Below, in pieces: positions 48,361 to 60,599 of a stretch of DNA of 64,000 nucleotides; within the stretch, counting starts at the first letter, position 1, and each line of letters begins with the position of its first letter. Under the pieces are notes generated by a model. It saw only the letters and a program-made list of their open reading frames with translations. It had not been told where the DNA came from and made no database searches. The translations under genes were made by a program, and so were the position numbers. The stretch is from Heracleum sosnowskyi (lineage: Eukaryota > Streptophyta > Magnoliopsida > Apiales > Apiaceae): assembly GCA_030848705.1 (NCBI GenBank), contig JAUIZM010000149.1, forward strand, positions 1-64,000, in the 5' to 3' direction.

Positions 48361-50766
48361 ACATAGATTTTGGTAGTTTTTATTGATAATTTTTATTTAG
48401 AGTTATGTGTAATGAAGGTAGTAGTCAAACAAGTGTTTCAAAGATTACAATTCCTTATTTTGGATTTTCCTTTTGCAGAAATTGATGACTTGTTTAGATC
48501 TATTGGCAAGTCTCTCAAGAATTTCTCACAGTTGCCCCAACCGCCTATCAGTTATCTTAATCATGGAACCAATAATCTTATTATAGAGGAAACAAGTTAC
48601 AACATTGCAGAAATGGAGGTTGAGCATAAACAATTGTTGGAAAACTGTAATGAAGAACAATTGCATGTTTACAATGCTATACTGGAATCTATACAAAAAC
48701 ATGAAGGCGGTCTTTTCTTTGTTTATGGAAGTGGAGGGTGCGGAAAGACGTATATCTAAATTAAGATCTCAAGGTGATATAGTTCTACCTGTTGCTTACA
48801 GCGGAATTGTAACCACTCTTTTACCAGGAGGTCATACTGCTCATTTGTGCTTCAGAATTCCAATAGTGCTTGATGAATTCTCTCTATGCGGTATTGACCA
48901 TAATTCCGACATTACAGAACTTTTGAAACAAACGAAGCTTATCATATGGGATGAAGCACCTATGCAACATAGGTATACCTTTGAATGTTTAGATCGCAGT
49001 CTAAAAGATATTATGAAATCCGTAAATTCGGAAAGAGCTGCAATGCCATTTGGTGGGATCACTGTGTTGTTAGGCGGAGATTTCTGCCAAATCCTACCTG
49101 TTATAACTCTTGGCGAACGAGGCAAGATTGTTTCCGCATGCATAACTAGATCATGGTTATGGAATATTTTTAAGATCTTTGTGTTGACCAGGAATATGAG
49201 ACTGAATGTTGGTCATTCTGATAACGAAGTTCAAGAGCTAATAAAATTTGCACAGTGGTCAACTTTACAATACATATAACATTGATTGGCATCAAATTAT
49301 ACGCTTTTCAGATGTGGTAGGAATCATTAAAAGCAATTTCAAAAGTATTAACAAGCTACACAATAGACTGGGAAAAGACCAATGCCAAGCTAAATTTACG
49401 ATAACAGATGGAAAGTAAGTCTAATACATACAGTATCATGTAAGATTTATAGAATTTTAAGACTTACAATTTATCCTGTAGATCAAACATCAAAGTCACA
49501 TTCTGGGATAGATATGCAGAATTCTTTGCAAAAACAATGTCCGAAACAGTGGAAACACCAGTAATTATCATTATTGCAACTTGCAAAGTTGGTCTTTGGA
49601 ATGGTATGTAAGTTCTAATTTTCAAAATGAATCGAAATAAAATTTAGTAACTGATTTGGTTTTTAATTCTCATGGAGACGAGGTTGACATTTCAAATGTT
49701 GGAGCAACTAAATTCTACCTCAACTACAACCATCACAGTGTCCTGCACATGAGAAAAATGCAAGCTACAATTCAGTTGTATAATATTGCATGATGTATAT
49801 CTCATTAAACTAAAACATACAACCTTTTTTTACAGGTTAAAAAATGAAGAGTTCTCGAAAAAGATCTTTGAAAAAATTGGAAGGAAAATGGCAGAATTGC
49901 GAAAAATTGGAGATATAAAAAATCTCGAAAAAGAAGCAATTGAGGTAAATTTATTTCAAACATTATATGTGATCATCTTTTCTTTACGAAAATTAAAATT
50001 CCATTCAACATTACACAGACCCAAGTGCTAACACATTTGCGAATACAACCCGTGGAAGATACAGAGATGTGGTATTCAAACTATTGCACTACATGCAAAA
50101 ACAAAACACATATGGTGGATGAATATCTGTTCTGTTACAATTGCAAAAGAATAGTACCACATGCGGAGAAGAAGTAAGAACATTATTTTCAGATTTTGCA
50201 AGTTTTTGAAATATCAAACAATTCCTAAATAACACATTTCTCGGGTTTGAACTAACAGTGCTTGCTGCGGATGATACTGGTGGCATTAAAATAATTTTGG
50301 GAGATCAACAAGTTCGTATGCTAATTGGAAAAAGAGCTCGCCAGTTGGTTGATACGGTAAATTGATATTAATATACTATATACTGAAAACAGTGTACGAT
50401 TTTTTGGAAATTAACATGACGAAAAAATACTTTCCATTTGAAACAGGAAGGAAGTGCAAAAGAATTCCCACTAATTCTTAAAGAACTTGCCAACAAAGAC
50501 TACACAATCAAGCTGCGAATAAAGGAGTTGAACATCTTACATAAGAATGAGGTTTATTGTGCCACAAACATTTGCAATGGTTTCAAGCTGGAAGAGGTTC
50601 ATACAACATACTACAACGATGAAATGATTGAGACAGCGACACAAGTAAATTTGAAATTGGAAATTTCCATTGTGTAATTTAGTTCACAGAAAAACTAATA
50701 CACATTCCTCTACAGGCAACAACATCCACTTATCATCTTGATGGAATGTCAAACCTAAACTGCTAA
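48361..50766 (+). pseudogene. Helitron PIF1-type helicase fragment fused to RPA-like gene, broken
   Basis: The helicase part (48478-49278) has the Walker A region GLFFVYGSGGCGKT, then a deletion plus frameshift near 48755, then DIVLPVAYSGIVTTLLPGG, LIIWDEAPM (Walker B) and GGDFCQILPV. C-terminal helicase motifs are missing. From about 49270 the sequence becomes an RPA70-like protein in several GT-AG exons: 49270-49414, 49482-49603, ~49678 onward (VGATKFYLNYNHHSV), 49838-49945, 50019-50172 with a zinc ribbon CTTCKNKTHMVDEYLFCYNC, then 50178-50360 (contains a stop), ~50447-50646 and 50716-50766. Plant Helitrons typically encode RepHel and RPA-like proteins. No Rep nuclease domain was found upstream, so this is a truncated derivative. 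Confidence 0.82.
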
Positions 50767-50850
50767 TCAAACTAGCCAGATATGGAAAAATGCATGCACA
50801 ACGAACATGATTTCACATTGTCAGCTCCCTAAAACAATATTAATCTAATA

Positions 50851-51106
50851 CTTCCTCCGTCCCACTCAAACTGACGTGTTTGACTTTTCTTGGTCAAACT
50901 GACTAAACTTTGACTAATTTTTAAAATAAATCGACATACATTTTTGTAAATCTAAAATTTGTATGCTATAATAGATTATCTATATTTTTTAATGATATAA
51001 TTTTCACTTGTTATATTTAACATATGATATAAGTAATTTAATTTACAAAATTGGTCAATTTGACCAAGAAAAGTCAAACAAGCCAGTTTGAATGGGACGG
51101 ATGGAG
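50851..51106. mobile_element. Stowaway MITE
   Basis: 256 bp, ends CTTCCTCCGTCCCACTCAAA and its inverted counterpart TTTGAATGGGACGGATGGAG, flanked by TA (50849-50850, 51107-51108). Both termini are complete. Inserted between the RPA-like pseudogene and a likely Helitron 3' end. Confidence 0.88.
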
Positions 51107-51209
51107 TATTTTGTAATATTTTTATATTCGACTCTGTAATTTCATTTGAACAATGCTACCATGAATTCACGTTTCAGAACAATAGTGAATATTTTTTATA
51201 TTTAACAAG

Positions 51210-51243
51210 GCCCAGCACTGCGGGCATATATATATATATATAG
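51210..51243 (+). mobile_element. Probable decayed Helitron 3' terminus
   Basis: Hairpin-like GCCC-A-GC-ACT-GC-GGGC (51210-51225) followed by an AT run and ATAG|T where CTRR|T is expected. Position just downstream of the plus-strand helicase/RPA pseudogene fits the 3' end of its parent Helitron. Confidence 0.4.
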
Positions 51244-51647
51244 TTAAGTTGTATGAAGACCACCTTTTTTATGGAGACCTGGAGACCACATACGTTCTCT
51301 GCAATCTAGATTTGACAAAATAGATCATATTTTGTAATCAAAAATTTGCAAAACGTACTGTTTTGCAAAGTATATTCTATGAAAATCGCTATTTCATTGA
51401 AAATCTTGAAAATCATGGAAGTTCTGCAAACTAAACATGAATGTTCCGCAAACCGAACATGTTCTGCAGAACAATATGTTTTGCTATGTTTTAGTTGCAA
51501 AACATATATAATTTTAAAAATTTTAAATGAAAATAGCTATTTTCATAGAACATAATTTATAAAATATTATATTTTGCTAAATTTAGATTGCAGAAGGTAT
51601 GTGGTCTCCAGGTCTCCACAAAAAAAGGTGGTCTCCATAGAACTTAA

Positions 51648-51649
<2 letters not shown>
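51242..51649. mobile_element. Inverted-repeat MITE
   Basis: Ends AGTTAAGTTGTATGAAGACC and the inverted GGTCTCCATAGAACTTAACT, with homology continuing through CTGGAGACCACATAC. About 408 bp, lying between TA tracts; non-coding. Confidence 0.75.
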
Positions 51650-51692
<43 letters not shown>

Positions 51693-51795
51693 TTCATGAA
51701 TTAGAAAACGCGTTTTTACTACAATTTTTGAAAAATTTTGTTGAGATCTAGTATTAATTTGTATATTTACATTTACATGCGGATGAAAAATGGTA

Positions 51796-52002
51796 CTTCC
51801 TCTATTTTCTAATTTTCTTAAGGTCTTTGATTGTATAATTAAAATTATTATTTTTGAATTTTTTTTTCTAAATAAAAATATACAATTAAAATTTTTATTC
51901 ATTAAAAAAATATTAACACTAAATAATAATTTTTACTATATAATCAAATCACCTAAATATGTATGTCAAAAATCAAAGTATCAAATATTAAAAACAGAGA
52001 AG
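51796..52002. mobile_element. Stowaway-like MITE (paralogue of 7514-7719)
   Basis: Same ends and flanking TA as the left-block copy. Confidence 0.6.
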
Positions 52003-52290
52003 TAATAAAATAAATATGTATTCTAAAATAAATTCTGAATATTTTTACAAGTAAATATGTGATTAAGTTTCATTTGCTCCGTCCATTTTACTTTTTTAGT
52101 AATAATGATCCCTATTCACATCGATAATCCAATTAGAAAAAGGAAACATCATTATTTAAAAATAATTTTGAAATAATATTTGAGAAATGTTGATCGACAG
52201 AGGACTTATCGAATTGGGAATTCTAAAAAATTTAGAATATCTTAAGAGTGATACGTGTATATTCACAGTTTTAAATGTTTGAGCAATGAT

Positions 52291-54462
52291 AGAGGTTTCA
52301 AATCTGATATCTCCTTATTTATTCATTATTTGTGCCGAAGGATTATCTTCTCTGATGAGAAAATATGAATTACAAAATTGGCTTCATGGAGTTAAAATTT
52401 GCAGAAATGCTCCTATTTTGTCACCCATATGCTTTTTGCTGACGATTCGTATCTTTTCTGCAAAGCTGACCCAAATGATGCTATGAAAGTGTTAGAGCTA
52501 TTGAAGGTCTATGAAATTGCATCAGGGCAGAAAGTGAATAAAGAGAAATCCTCCATCTTTTTCAGCACAAATGTTATTCCATCCAACCGACAATCGATCT
52601 GTCAAACTCTGCACATGACAGAAGCAACTGAGCACTCGACTTATCTGGGTCTCCCAAATGTGATTGGCAGAAACAAATCAGCGTTGCTTGGATATCTGAA
52701 GGACAGAGTCAATACGAAGATACGAAGCTGGGATAGTAAATATATCTCGAGGTCTGGCAAAGAGATTCTGGTGAAGCAGGTGGCGCAAACACTCCCAGTT
52801 TATGCTATGAATGTCTTTTTATTGCCTCTGGATATTACAAGAACCATCGAGAAAAGATTAACGAAATTCTGGTGGAATTCGAGTCAGTCAAAATTAAGTT
52901 GGATGTGCTGGGATAGGTTGTCTAAACACAAAAGTGTTGGTGGTATGGGGTTTCGGCACTTTCGAAATTTCAACATTGCAATGCTAGGCAAACAACTGTG
53001 GATGTTGACAACGAACCCAAACAGTCTAGTTTCAAGACTGTATAAAGCAAAATACTTTGCCAATACTGATACTTTCCAAGCAAAGTTAGGCCATAATCCC
53101 AGTTTCATATGGAGGAGCCTCCTAGAAGCTCAACAGTTACTCAGTGATGGAGTTCGATGGAGAGTTTGGACTGGAACACACATTCATATTCTTGGTCAGC
53201 CATGGCTTCAAACTAAAGAGAACCCGTATATTACCTCGTGTCCTGAGCCATTGCAAGGTAAAACAGTGGATTCTCTTCTCTATGTGGATAAGAAAGAATG
53301 GGACTTGGAGGTCATTCAAGATGTTCTTAATGAGAGAGATCAGAATTATGTTCTGGCTATTCCGGTATCTGAATCGATTACTGAAGATAAATTATTCTGG
53401 AGCAATGAGGATTCAGGTAACTACTCAGTGAAATCTGCATATAGATTATTGCAGACTCAGAAGGGAGCTTGGATTCTGGAGGAGAATGACAGCATTTGGC
53501 AATCGCTATGGAACATACAAGCTCCACCAAAGACACTAAACTTAGTATGGAGAGCTCTATCGGATTGTTTACCAACGTTATCTCAACTTCAGCTCAAACG
53601 AGTTCCAGTTCAAACCATGTGTCCAGTCTGTCAGGAGGGAGTTGAGACTATATTACATGGGTTGGTGTCCTGCACATTTGCTCGACAATGTTGGTTAACA
53701 CTTTTACCAGGTACTCAATTTCAGGAAGTTGCGTGTTTTAAATCATGGTTACTCCTCATGCTTAACACAGTCGACAAAGGTCAGCAGGCTGAAATTGTAA
53801 CATTATGTTGGGCAATTTGGAGATCAAGGAATGATAAGGTCTGGAATCAAAAGTCTCTGCAGGTTAACAAAACAGTTGCAGCGGCAAGGCAGTACCTTGC
53901 ACAATGGAAAGTAACCCAATGTAGGTCTTTTGTAACTCCTCTTCAGCCTCATATAGAAGGAGATGGAGCTACCAAATGGGTTAAGCCCTTACCAAACAAA
54001 GTTAAGGTATCAGTTGATGCAGCTGTGTTTAAAGATCGCGATGGAGTTGGTTTTGGTTTAGTGGCCAGAAATTCTGAAGGCGATCTGATTGAAGCTAAAG
54101 ATTTATTTCATCCTAGCCTGGTGGCGCCTGTAGTAGCAGAGGCAATGGCATTCAAAGAGGCTCTAAGCTGGATGGAGGGACGAGACTGGCATGAGGGTAT
54201 CTTGGAAACGGATTGCTTCACTGTAGTGCAAGCGGTCAGAAGTCAGGTGCCCATGAGATCGTACTTTGGTGTGATTATCGAGGACTGTCGAGGAGTTTTA
54301 CAACGTCTAAACAAAGTTAGTTTGTATTTTGTCAAACGATCTGCTAATATGGTTGCCCACCAAGTAGCAAGGGAATCATATTATCTCTCAGGTCGTATTA
54401 TCGATAGGAGTTCTGTTCCTAATTCGATTCAAGCTTGTATTTCTTCGGATTTGATTTCGTAA
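52291..54462 (+). pseudogene. LINE ORF2 C-terminal part: RT end, zf-RVT, RNase H
   Basis: Begins at SPYLFIICAEGLSSLM in the palm of the reverse transcriptase, frameshifts at about 52421-52431, then continues open as HMLFADDSYLFCKA (catalytic Asp-Asp) through a zf-RVT domain (CPVCQEGVETILHGLVSC) to a C-terminal RNase H (VSVDAAVFKDRDG, EAMAFKEALSW, LETDCF, SANMVAHQVAR). No endonuclease. A dead retrocopy. Confidence 0.9.
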
Positions 54463-54493
54463 TAAACCCCAGCTTTTCGTCAAAAAAAAAAAA
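52291..54493 (+). mobile_element. 5'-truncated L1-type LINE
   Basis: Starts inside the reverse transcriptase and ends with a ~20-nt 3' UTR and an A-tail. The left block gives the empty site (GCAATGATTGTTTAAAAAAAAG near 8005-8026): instead of a target duplication, TGTTT appears to be lost and the A-tail merges with the local A run. It belongs to a different subfamily from the LINE at 17380. Confidence 0.88.
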
Positions 54494-54559
54494 GATTCAA
54501 TTTTTGTTAAGTAGTTTTAATTTTTCTTTTGTTATTTATGTAATATTTCGTTTTCTTTT

Positions 54560-55275
54560 TTTTGGTAAACCCAACATATATTAAATTAGAAGGATAGGGC
54601 AAGTCCATACAAAGATTCAAGGCCCATAACAATGATACTTGGGCTCAAGAAAAGTTTAGAAAGGCACTTAAAAGAACTTATATAGGCCCAACACTTGGAA
54701 AATGAAGGAGCCTGGTTTGGCACAGCCACTGAGACTAAAACACATAAACAAAAGACCACTTAACACAACGAAGAACTTAACGAGACAAGAGCATAAACTT
54801 TAACAAAAGCATAACCCCGAAACATATTCTGAATCGAACTTAATTGTCATGCAGACCCATAACCGGAGAACCGATGTCATGCACTAGCCATTCGTCCAAA
54901 TCCTCTAAGTCCTCTTCTTCCACAAGCTGGTTTTGCAATTCCTCCTCCTCCACAACTTGAAAACGAGCATCTACTGGACCAAGGCCCATATTCAACCTTC
55001 ATAGTTCCCTCACTCTACCAAACGGTCTCCTGAAAGCAACCAGCCTATCCCTATTCTGAGCACCATCCATAGCCAAGAATCTAGCCAGCCTGTTTTGACT
55101 TTCTCTCACCACACTTGTTTCAAGATTAAGGTTGGGGTCAGACTTTCTTTGTTCTAACTGTTGAATAACCCCTGCATGGTTCTGATCATGATCTCAACTC
55201 CATTCATCCCACTCCTTGAGCCCATCTGCATTATCGGTTTCCAACTGCACTTTGTTCTCTTGCTCATAAAAAGCT
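54560..55275 (-). pseudogene. Retroposed fragment (paralogue of 8092-8786)
   Basis: Same sequence and A-tail orientation as the left-block copy, with indels, including an extra Glu-rich stretch at about 54898-54955 absent on the left. Protein identity unknown. Confidence 0.45.
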
Positions 55276-55329
55276 CATCTCAGAGCCACCAGAAAGGACC
55301 ATAGTTCATTTGCCCTGGAGGTACAAATA

Positions 55330-56102
55330 AATATATGCATTCGCTAGTTTCTGTGCATGATATAAAATTTAACACACACAAATGTATTATAAGAAAAAGG
55401 GTCATTAACTTTGATATGTAGACAGTATTGAGTATTTACTATTTGTTTCTTCTTTAAATAACAAGTATCCGCGGACTTAACCATTGTGGCTATGCCCCAG
55501 AATTGCAGTTCAGCGCAGGAATGTGTATAGCAGTGAAATTTTTTGTGCGCAATAGTTGAATAAACTATGAGCTTATAAAATTATCTACAGTACAAGTTCT
55601 AAAATATTTTGTACATAAGAATTATTATGCTACAGACTGGCCCTTCCAAGTTCTTGGATTTGTAACAAGATCGGAAGGTAACACAAACGTTGTTCATTCT
55701 TTGAATACCGAGGCTGTTATATAGAAAATTACAAGTCAACACCTTAAAAAATAACCAATAATAATAACATAGAATGAATGAAACAAACACAATGTTACCC
55801 ACAGAGAGACAAAATTTTTAGCAAACACAATGTACAGCAGAAAAAGAATATAACACGGGAAAGTTGTAATAAATAGCGGAACTATGTATGTCTAAGTAGG
55901 AATGTAGTTCCATGGACAAAAGTACAAATGTTATATATTAAACATCACAATATGTTTTTTATTCCAAATATGGAGTGCTCTTTATGAAACAGGCCAACAG
56001 ATAAATAAACTCCTAATAAATAATTTTTCTACATCAAACCAAGTATAAATAGATTTCTATAGAAGTAAAGGGATGGCATGAAAACCAAATAAACGGACTC
56101 CT
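55330..56102 (-). pseudogene. HPt gene fragment D with one whole exon
   Basis: Matches copy A from intron 4 (A ~305) through exon 4 into intron 3 (A ~1075). Exon 4 is complete at 55713-55642 and encodes the LGIQRMNNVCVTFRS segment, but its donor is GC rather than GT, as in the fragment at 9807. No other exon is present; homology stops exactly at a CACTA terminus at 56103. Confidence 0.78.
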
Positions 56103-56660
56103 CACTACAAGAAAAACTGAAACAGACGACTCACCCAGGCCCATTGTCTATTACCCCTAAAAACCGATGACTATTGATATGCTGTCAGATGGACCTCAGA
56201 CAACGGTTAAAAAATATTGTGTATAAGCACTGACACGACAGTCACCGATTAACAAAGTGTGGTATAATAGCCAGAAAGGACGACAGTTTCCTACCAAAAA
56301 TTGCGTTGTATAAGGTGATGAAGACAACATACGAGTAAATATAAATTGTTGTATAATAGCTAGAAACAACAACAGTTTATGTATTAATCGATTTAAATAC
56401 CATTCTAGGAAGCAGTTTATACAATAGTTTTTGTTTTCCAAATTGTTGTCTTGCTTACTCTCAGATGACGGTTTATTCTTTTTCATCTCATGTATGTAAT
56501 TCCTTCAGACAATTATTTAGTTTTTATAAGTCATTGTCGTATTTTTAACACACAACACTTTTATAAAGTTTGGTTGTTGTAAGATATTATTTATAACAAC
56601 TCTTTTTATAAATGCCCCCATGGTCTAAAAATAGGCTAGACAATGGTTTTATATACGCAA
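56103..56660 (+). mobile_element. CACTA-type 5' terminus, partner end not found (CACTA3)
   Basis: Begins CACTACAAGAAAAACTG exactly where HPt homology stops. The next ~550 bp contain repeated ACAAC/GTTGT-rich motifs (GACAACGG, AACAACAGTTTA, AATTGTTGTCTTGC), like CACTA subterminal arrays but unlike those of CACTA1/2. No TTCTTGTAGTG end was found to the right, so the element is truncated or continues past rearranged sequence. Confidence 0.55.
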
Positions 56661-57506
56661 AAAGGAACAACTATATATCATTACAATCAATATTTGTTAT
56701 TACAACGAACTAAAATTCACTACTACAACCAATATTCATCATCAACCAACTAGAGTTCAACCAGCTAATATGAAACACATTAGAATAAACTTGTTCAATA
56801 CTCATTCGCTAACTCCAGGACTAAACCACGATATAACTAGGTAGTTTCAACAGCTACCAATCTAGATCACCTCGAAAATGTAATTCTCATCAAGCGCTTC
56901 CTGCATAAATACGAGATTCAGAGAGAAGCATTCAAGATACCACAAAAAGTAATTACATGGAACATTTATTTTCCTTTAAGCAAATAGAGTAATGTTATCA
57001 GCAGGTAAAATTGGACGTTACTATATATAATAGAGCATAAACTACAACGCAACCCATCAGCCCATATAGGTGAGTTTCAGAAAAACCAACCCTCGTATAC
57101 ACTTTACAGACAATCATTTAAATGCAAAATAGCTTCTAAGTTTGTTGACATCGGGACAACATATGTAATTAACTTGTATACCTGCATATGTATACCTGAC
57201 AGGTATCCAAAATAGCTTCTAAGTTTGTTGCATCCAAAAATTTAATCAAACATTCTGTCATAAATCTGCATATGTATACCTGACAGGTGTGAATGATAAC
57301 AAGGAGATCATAAGAAAGTAGCAGTTAGCCAGCCTCCTCCTGAAATGCCATTGTAGAAAGAATGAACTAAGAATGTATTTTCTTAAAGTAAACTTATTTA
57401 TACAGAGATATAACAGCTTCAAAAGAAGCTCTGAAACAAAAGAAAACCTCAATAATCAATGTCTTAGGTTCAATCTCTCTGGCCCGTAAGACTTGGTTCC
57501 GGCCAA
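56661..57506. other. AT-rich stretch with local short duplications
   Basis: Possibly interior of CACTA3. Duplicated pieces include CTGCATATGTATACCTGACA (57183 and 57267) and AAATAGCTTCTAAGTTTGTT (57126 and 57210). No gene recognised. Confidence 0.4.
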
Positions 57507-57876
57507 TGATCAAGCAAGTCACTAAAGTGGGCTCAATGTATCAAGTTGGTCACTGAAGTGAAAACGGTATCAATAAGGTCATTAAAGTGGGTTACTGGTA
57601 CATTTGATTAATTTTGCTAAATTTTTGTTAACGGTAAATGATGATGTGTTTAGTACAATCTGATGTGTTTAGTATAATCTGATGTGGCAAGCATCCGGTA
57701 AAGTGTTTAGAATTCCTACATCAGATTATACTAAACACATCATCATTTACCGTTAACAAAAATTTAGCAGAATTAATCAAATGTACCCATAACCCACTTT
57801 AATGACCTTATTGATACCGTTTTCAATTCAGTGACCAACTTGATACATTGAGCCCACTTTAGTGACTCACTTGATT
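57507..57876. mobile_element. Foldback MITE, near-complete palindrome
   Basis: Arms of about 165 bp are inverted copies: left from TGATCAAGCAAGTCACTAAA, right ending TTTAGTGACTCACTTGATTA. They share CTCAATGTATCAAGTTGGTC and TTTTTGTTAACGGTAAATG. The short loop is around 57680-57705. A transcript would form a long hairpin. A target duplication is not clear. Confidence 0.75.
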
Positions 57877-59039
57877 ATTAACCCTAATGAAAAGCCTTAA
57901 AAAGCCAAGCAAATGATTTAATATATTACATTTAGGTTAATCTACCTAAATACAATTTTAATTAATGTTTCTTTTAAAGATATTTTTACCCTTAGTTCTA
58001 TGAAAAAGAGTAACCATCGGCTTTAAAAGACACCATATACAAGTTGATAATTTTGTTTGACATTACATCTATATTATATTTTCTTATTCCTTAAAACAAA
58101 TTTTCAAATTATACTTAAAGGAAAAAAGAAGATTTAACCTCATGATATATATCATTAATTATCGAATAGTTTAGACGAATTAATTAAAATTATTAAGACC
58201 ATGTCCTTAATGGCTAAAGTTGGTACTAATTAAGGAATATAATAATAATTTTTTATAATGTCTAACTCGTTAATTTTTACACAAAACCAATCGCTACAAT
58301 AATAACTCATACAATAACTCGGTGCTTCTCTTCTTCGGGAAAAATAACTAGGCGAGCTAGTCAAATGTCAACCTTGTCTTCTTCATATTCAATAATCAAT
58401 ATTCAATAACAGTAATTTTTGAAAACTTTGTCCAACCAACAAAGCCTGGGTTAGTTACTTATGTAGCAGACAATGTAGAGGTAGGTGGTAAATACACCAG
58501 CGAAGGTCTATTGATGCACCGTATGTGAAACATCGCAAATTTAATTTTTATGTCTAACCTATGGAATCCTCGATCCCTTGCACTCAAAAAGACAGCAAAG
58601 ATATTTCGAAACGAGAACAATATTTACCATTACTTAGCAAAAAATGAAGAAAACAATATTGATTTAGTTAGGAACCATGTTGTACGAACCACGTAAATCC
58701 CCCTTGGCCTCAATTAGTTAGGAGAAATGACAATGTAATCTTTGCCCAAAGAACATAAATTTTATCCAATTTGGCTTGAGCAGTTGAGAAGGATAGAGTT
58801 GTCTCAAAAAAATTTCTTAAGGGTTCGTTCAATTTGGTTATTATGTTCATGGTTCAGTCTTCACATTATATATCGACATACTCCCGGCCCAAAAGTGTAA
58901 CATATCTATACTTATTAATCAGTACACAACAGATGCGAAGATATGTACATTCATTAGCATGTGATGTGCGTGTGAAATATATCCTCCATTCCTAGCGCAC
59001 GCACGTTATTATTATTTAGGGACGAAACGGAAATATATA
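57877..59039. other. Spacer, no gene seen
   Basis: AT-rich sequence between a foldback MITE and Helitron H4. No open frame with recognisable homology and no repeat structure I can support. Confidence 0.5.
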
Positions 59040-59644
59040 CTAGCGTAACAGCTCGTGCAAGGCACGACCTGTATAAAAACATCAATAATTTTGTGATAAG
59101 AAAGATGTTCGAGATCGATATATTAACTTGAGAATTATGTAATCTTAAGTTCAAGAGTGTAAGATGAGAAGCATGGTTGTGCATAATAAAGAGTAAGGAA
59201 TTTTGTTGACGAATAGTGTAATTACTTTAAATCACGAACGTAATTGCGCCAAGGTTATGAGACTTGTTCATTGTGAGTATTATTGATTTTGAGAGCTTAT
59301 TAAATCTGAGAACAGATTGAAACAATGTAGAATTTGAAACACAAGTGGACTATTGTTCTCCTAACGATTATAAGCAGGTTTACCAGAGTTTTGTGTTTTG
59401 GAGAAAGTACAATTTGTATATAGGAATTTTACCTTAGAAAGCGGTTGTTGTTTGTTTTTCAGCGATCGATTGGTTTGGTTTTTTTTTCTTTGTAGTCTAG
59501 ATTATGAATGGTTAAATGCACACAATGTTGTTGTAATATAATAGAACACGCATGAATGAATGAGATTAAGGATTTTAAAAATAAGCGAAAGGTCGGCGCG
59601 TCCATGCACACCCCTGCAAGACCTGAGTTTGTGATAAACACTTG

Positions 59645-60197
59645 GGGTTAAATATCAAAGTGGTCACTGAACTGAAGACCATATATCATTTTCATCATTG
59701 ATCTCAACGGGGTATCGTTTCAATCACTAAAGTCATCATAAACATCTAACAGATAACTCTAAATATGTGTTCGAAAAGTAAAAATAACTTTTCTCGAGTT
59801 CTACACATATTTGTTCAATACTATTGCAATCAAATGAAAAGTTATGAATTCTAGTATTTCAGATAATTTCTTTAGATTTTAAAAAATTCATTTACTATTT
59901 ATTTTTTATTAAATCAAAGTAAATAACTGTAAAATTAAAATAAATAGTAAATAATTTTTTTAAAATCTAAATATAATATCATAAATACTAGAGTTCATAA
60001 CTTTTCATTTGGTTGTGATAGAATTCAAGAAATATGTGTAGAACTCGATATAAATTATATTTACTTTTCGAACACATATATAGAAGTATCCGTTTGATAT
60101 TTATGACGACTTTAGTGATTAAAGTGATACCTCGTTGAAATCAGTGATGAAAGTGATATCTGGTCTTCACTTCAGTGACCACTTTGATATTTAACCC
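59645..60197. mobile_element. MULE-type MITE nested in H4
   Basis: Ends GGGTTAAATATCAAAGTGGT and the inverted ACCACTTTGATATTTAACCC, arms of roughly 230 bp, flanked by a 10-bp repeat TAAACACTTG (59635-59644, 60198-60207). Non-coding; insertion postdates H4. Confidence 0.88.
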
Positions 60198-60599
60198 TAA
60201 ACACTTGGGCGATGAGTACCAATTGTAGTTTAGAGCATTTTATGCCATTTTTTTCACTTGGGAACTCATTCTGCACTCCTCTCATGTATCCATCGTTATA
60301 TTAAATTATATGAACACACTTAGTAAATTCTTTAATAATGTGTTTGGAATATCATTTTACAGTTACAAATTTTAATCCAATTTTTTTATATATGATCATC
60401 GTTTACATGTAATAATGTTATTGAAGCGATAACTGATATCGAGTGCAAAATTCAAATCTCATATCGATTAATTTGATTATATATAAGCGACCCAAACACC
60501 TTAAATTCACATTATATTTTTTTTGAAATCGTAAATCTAACCGTACAAATGAAAAAATATTACATAAATTTTTTTAAGTATTTTAACATATGTACAAAT

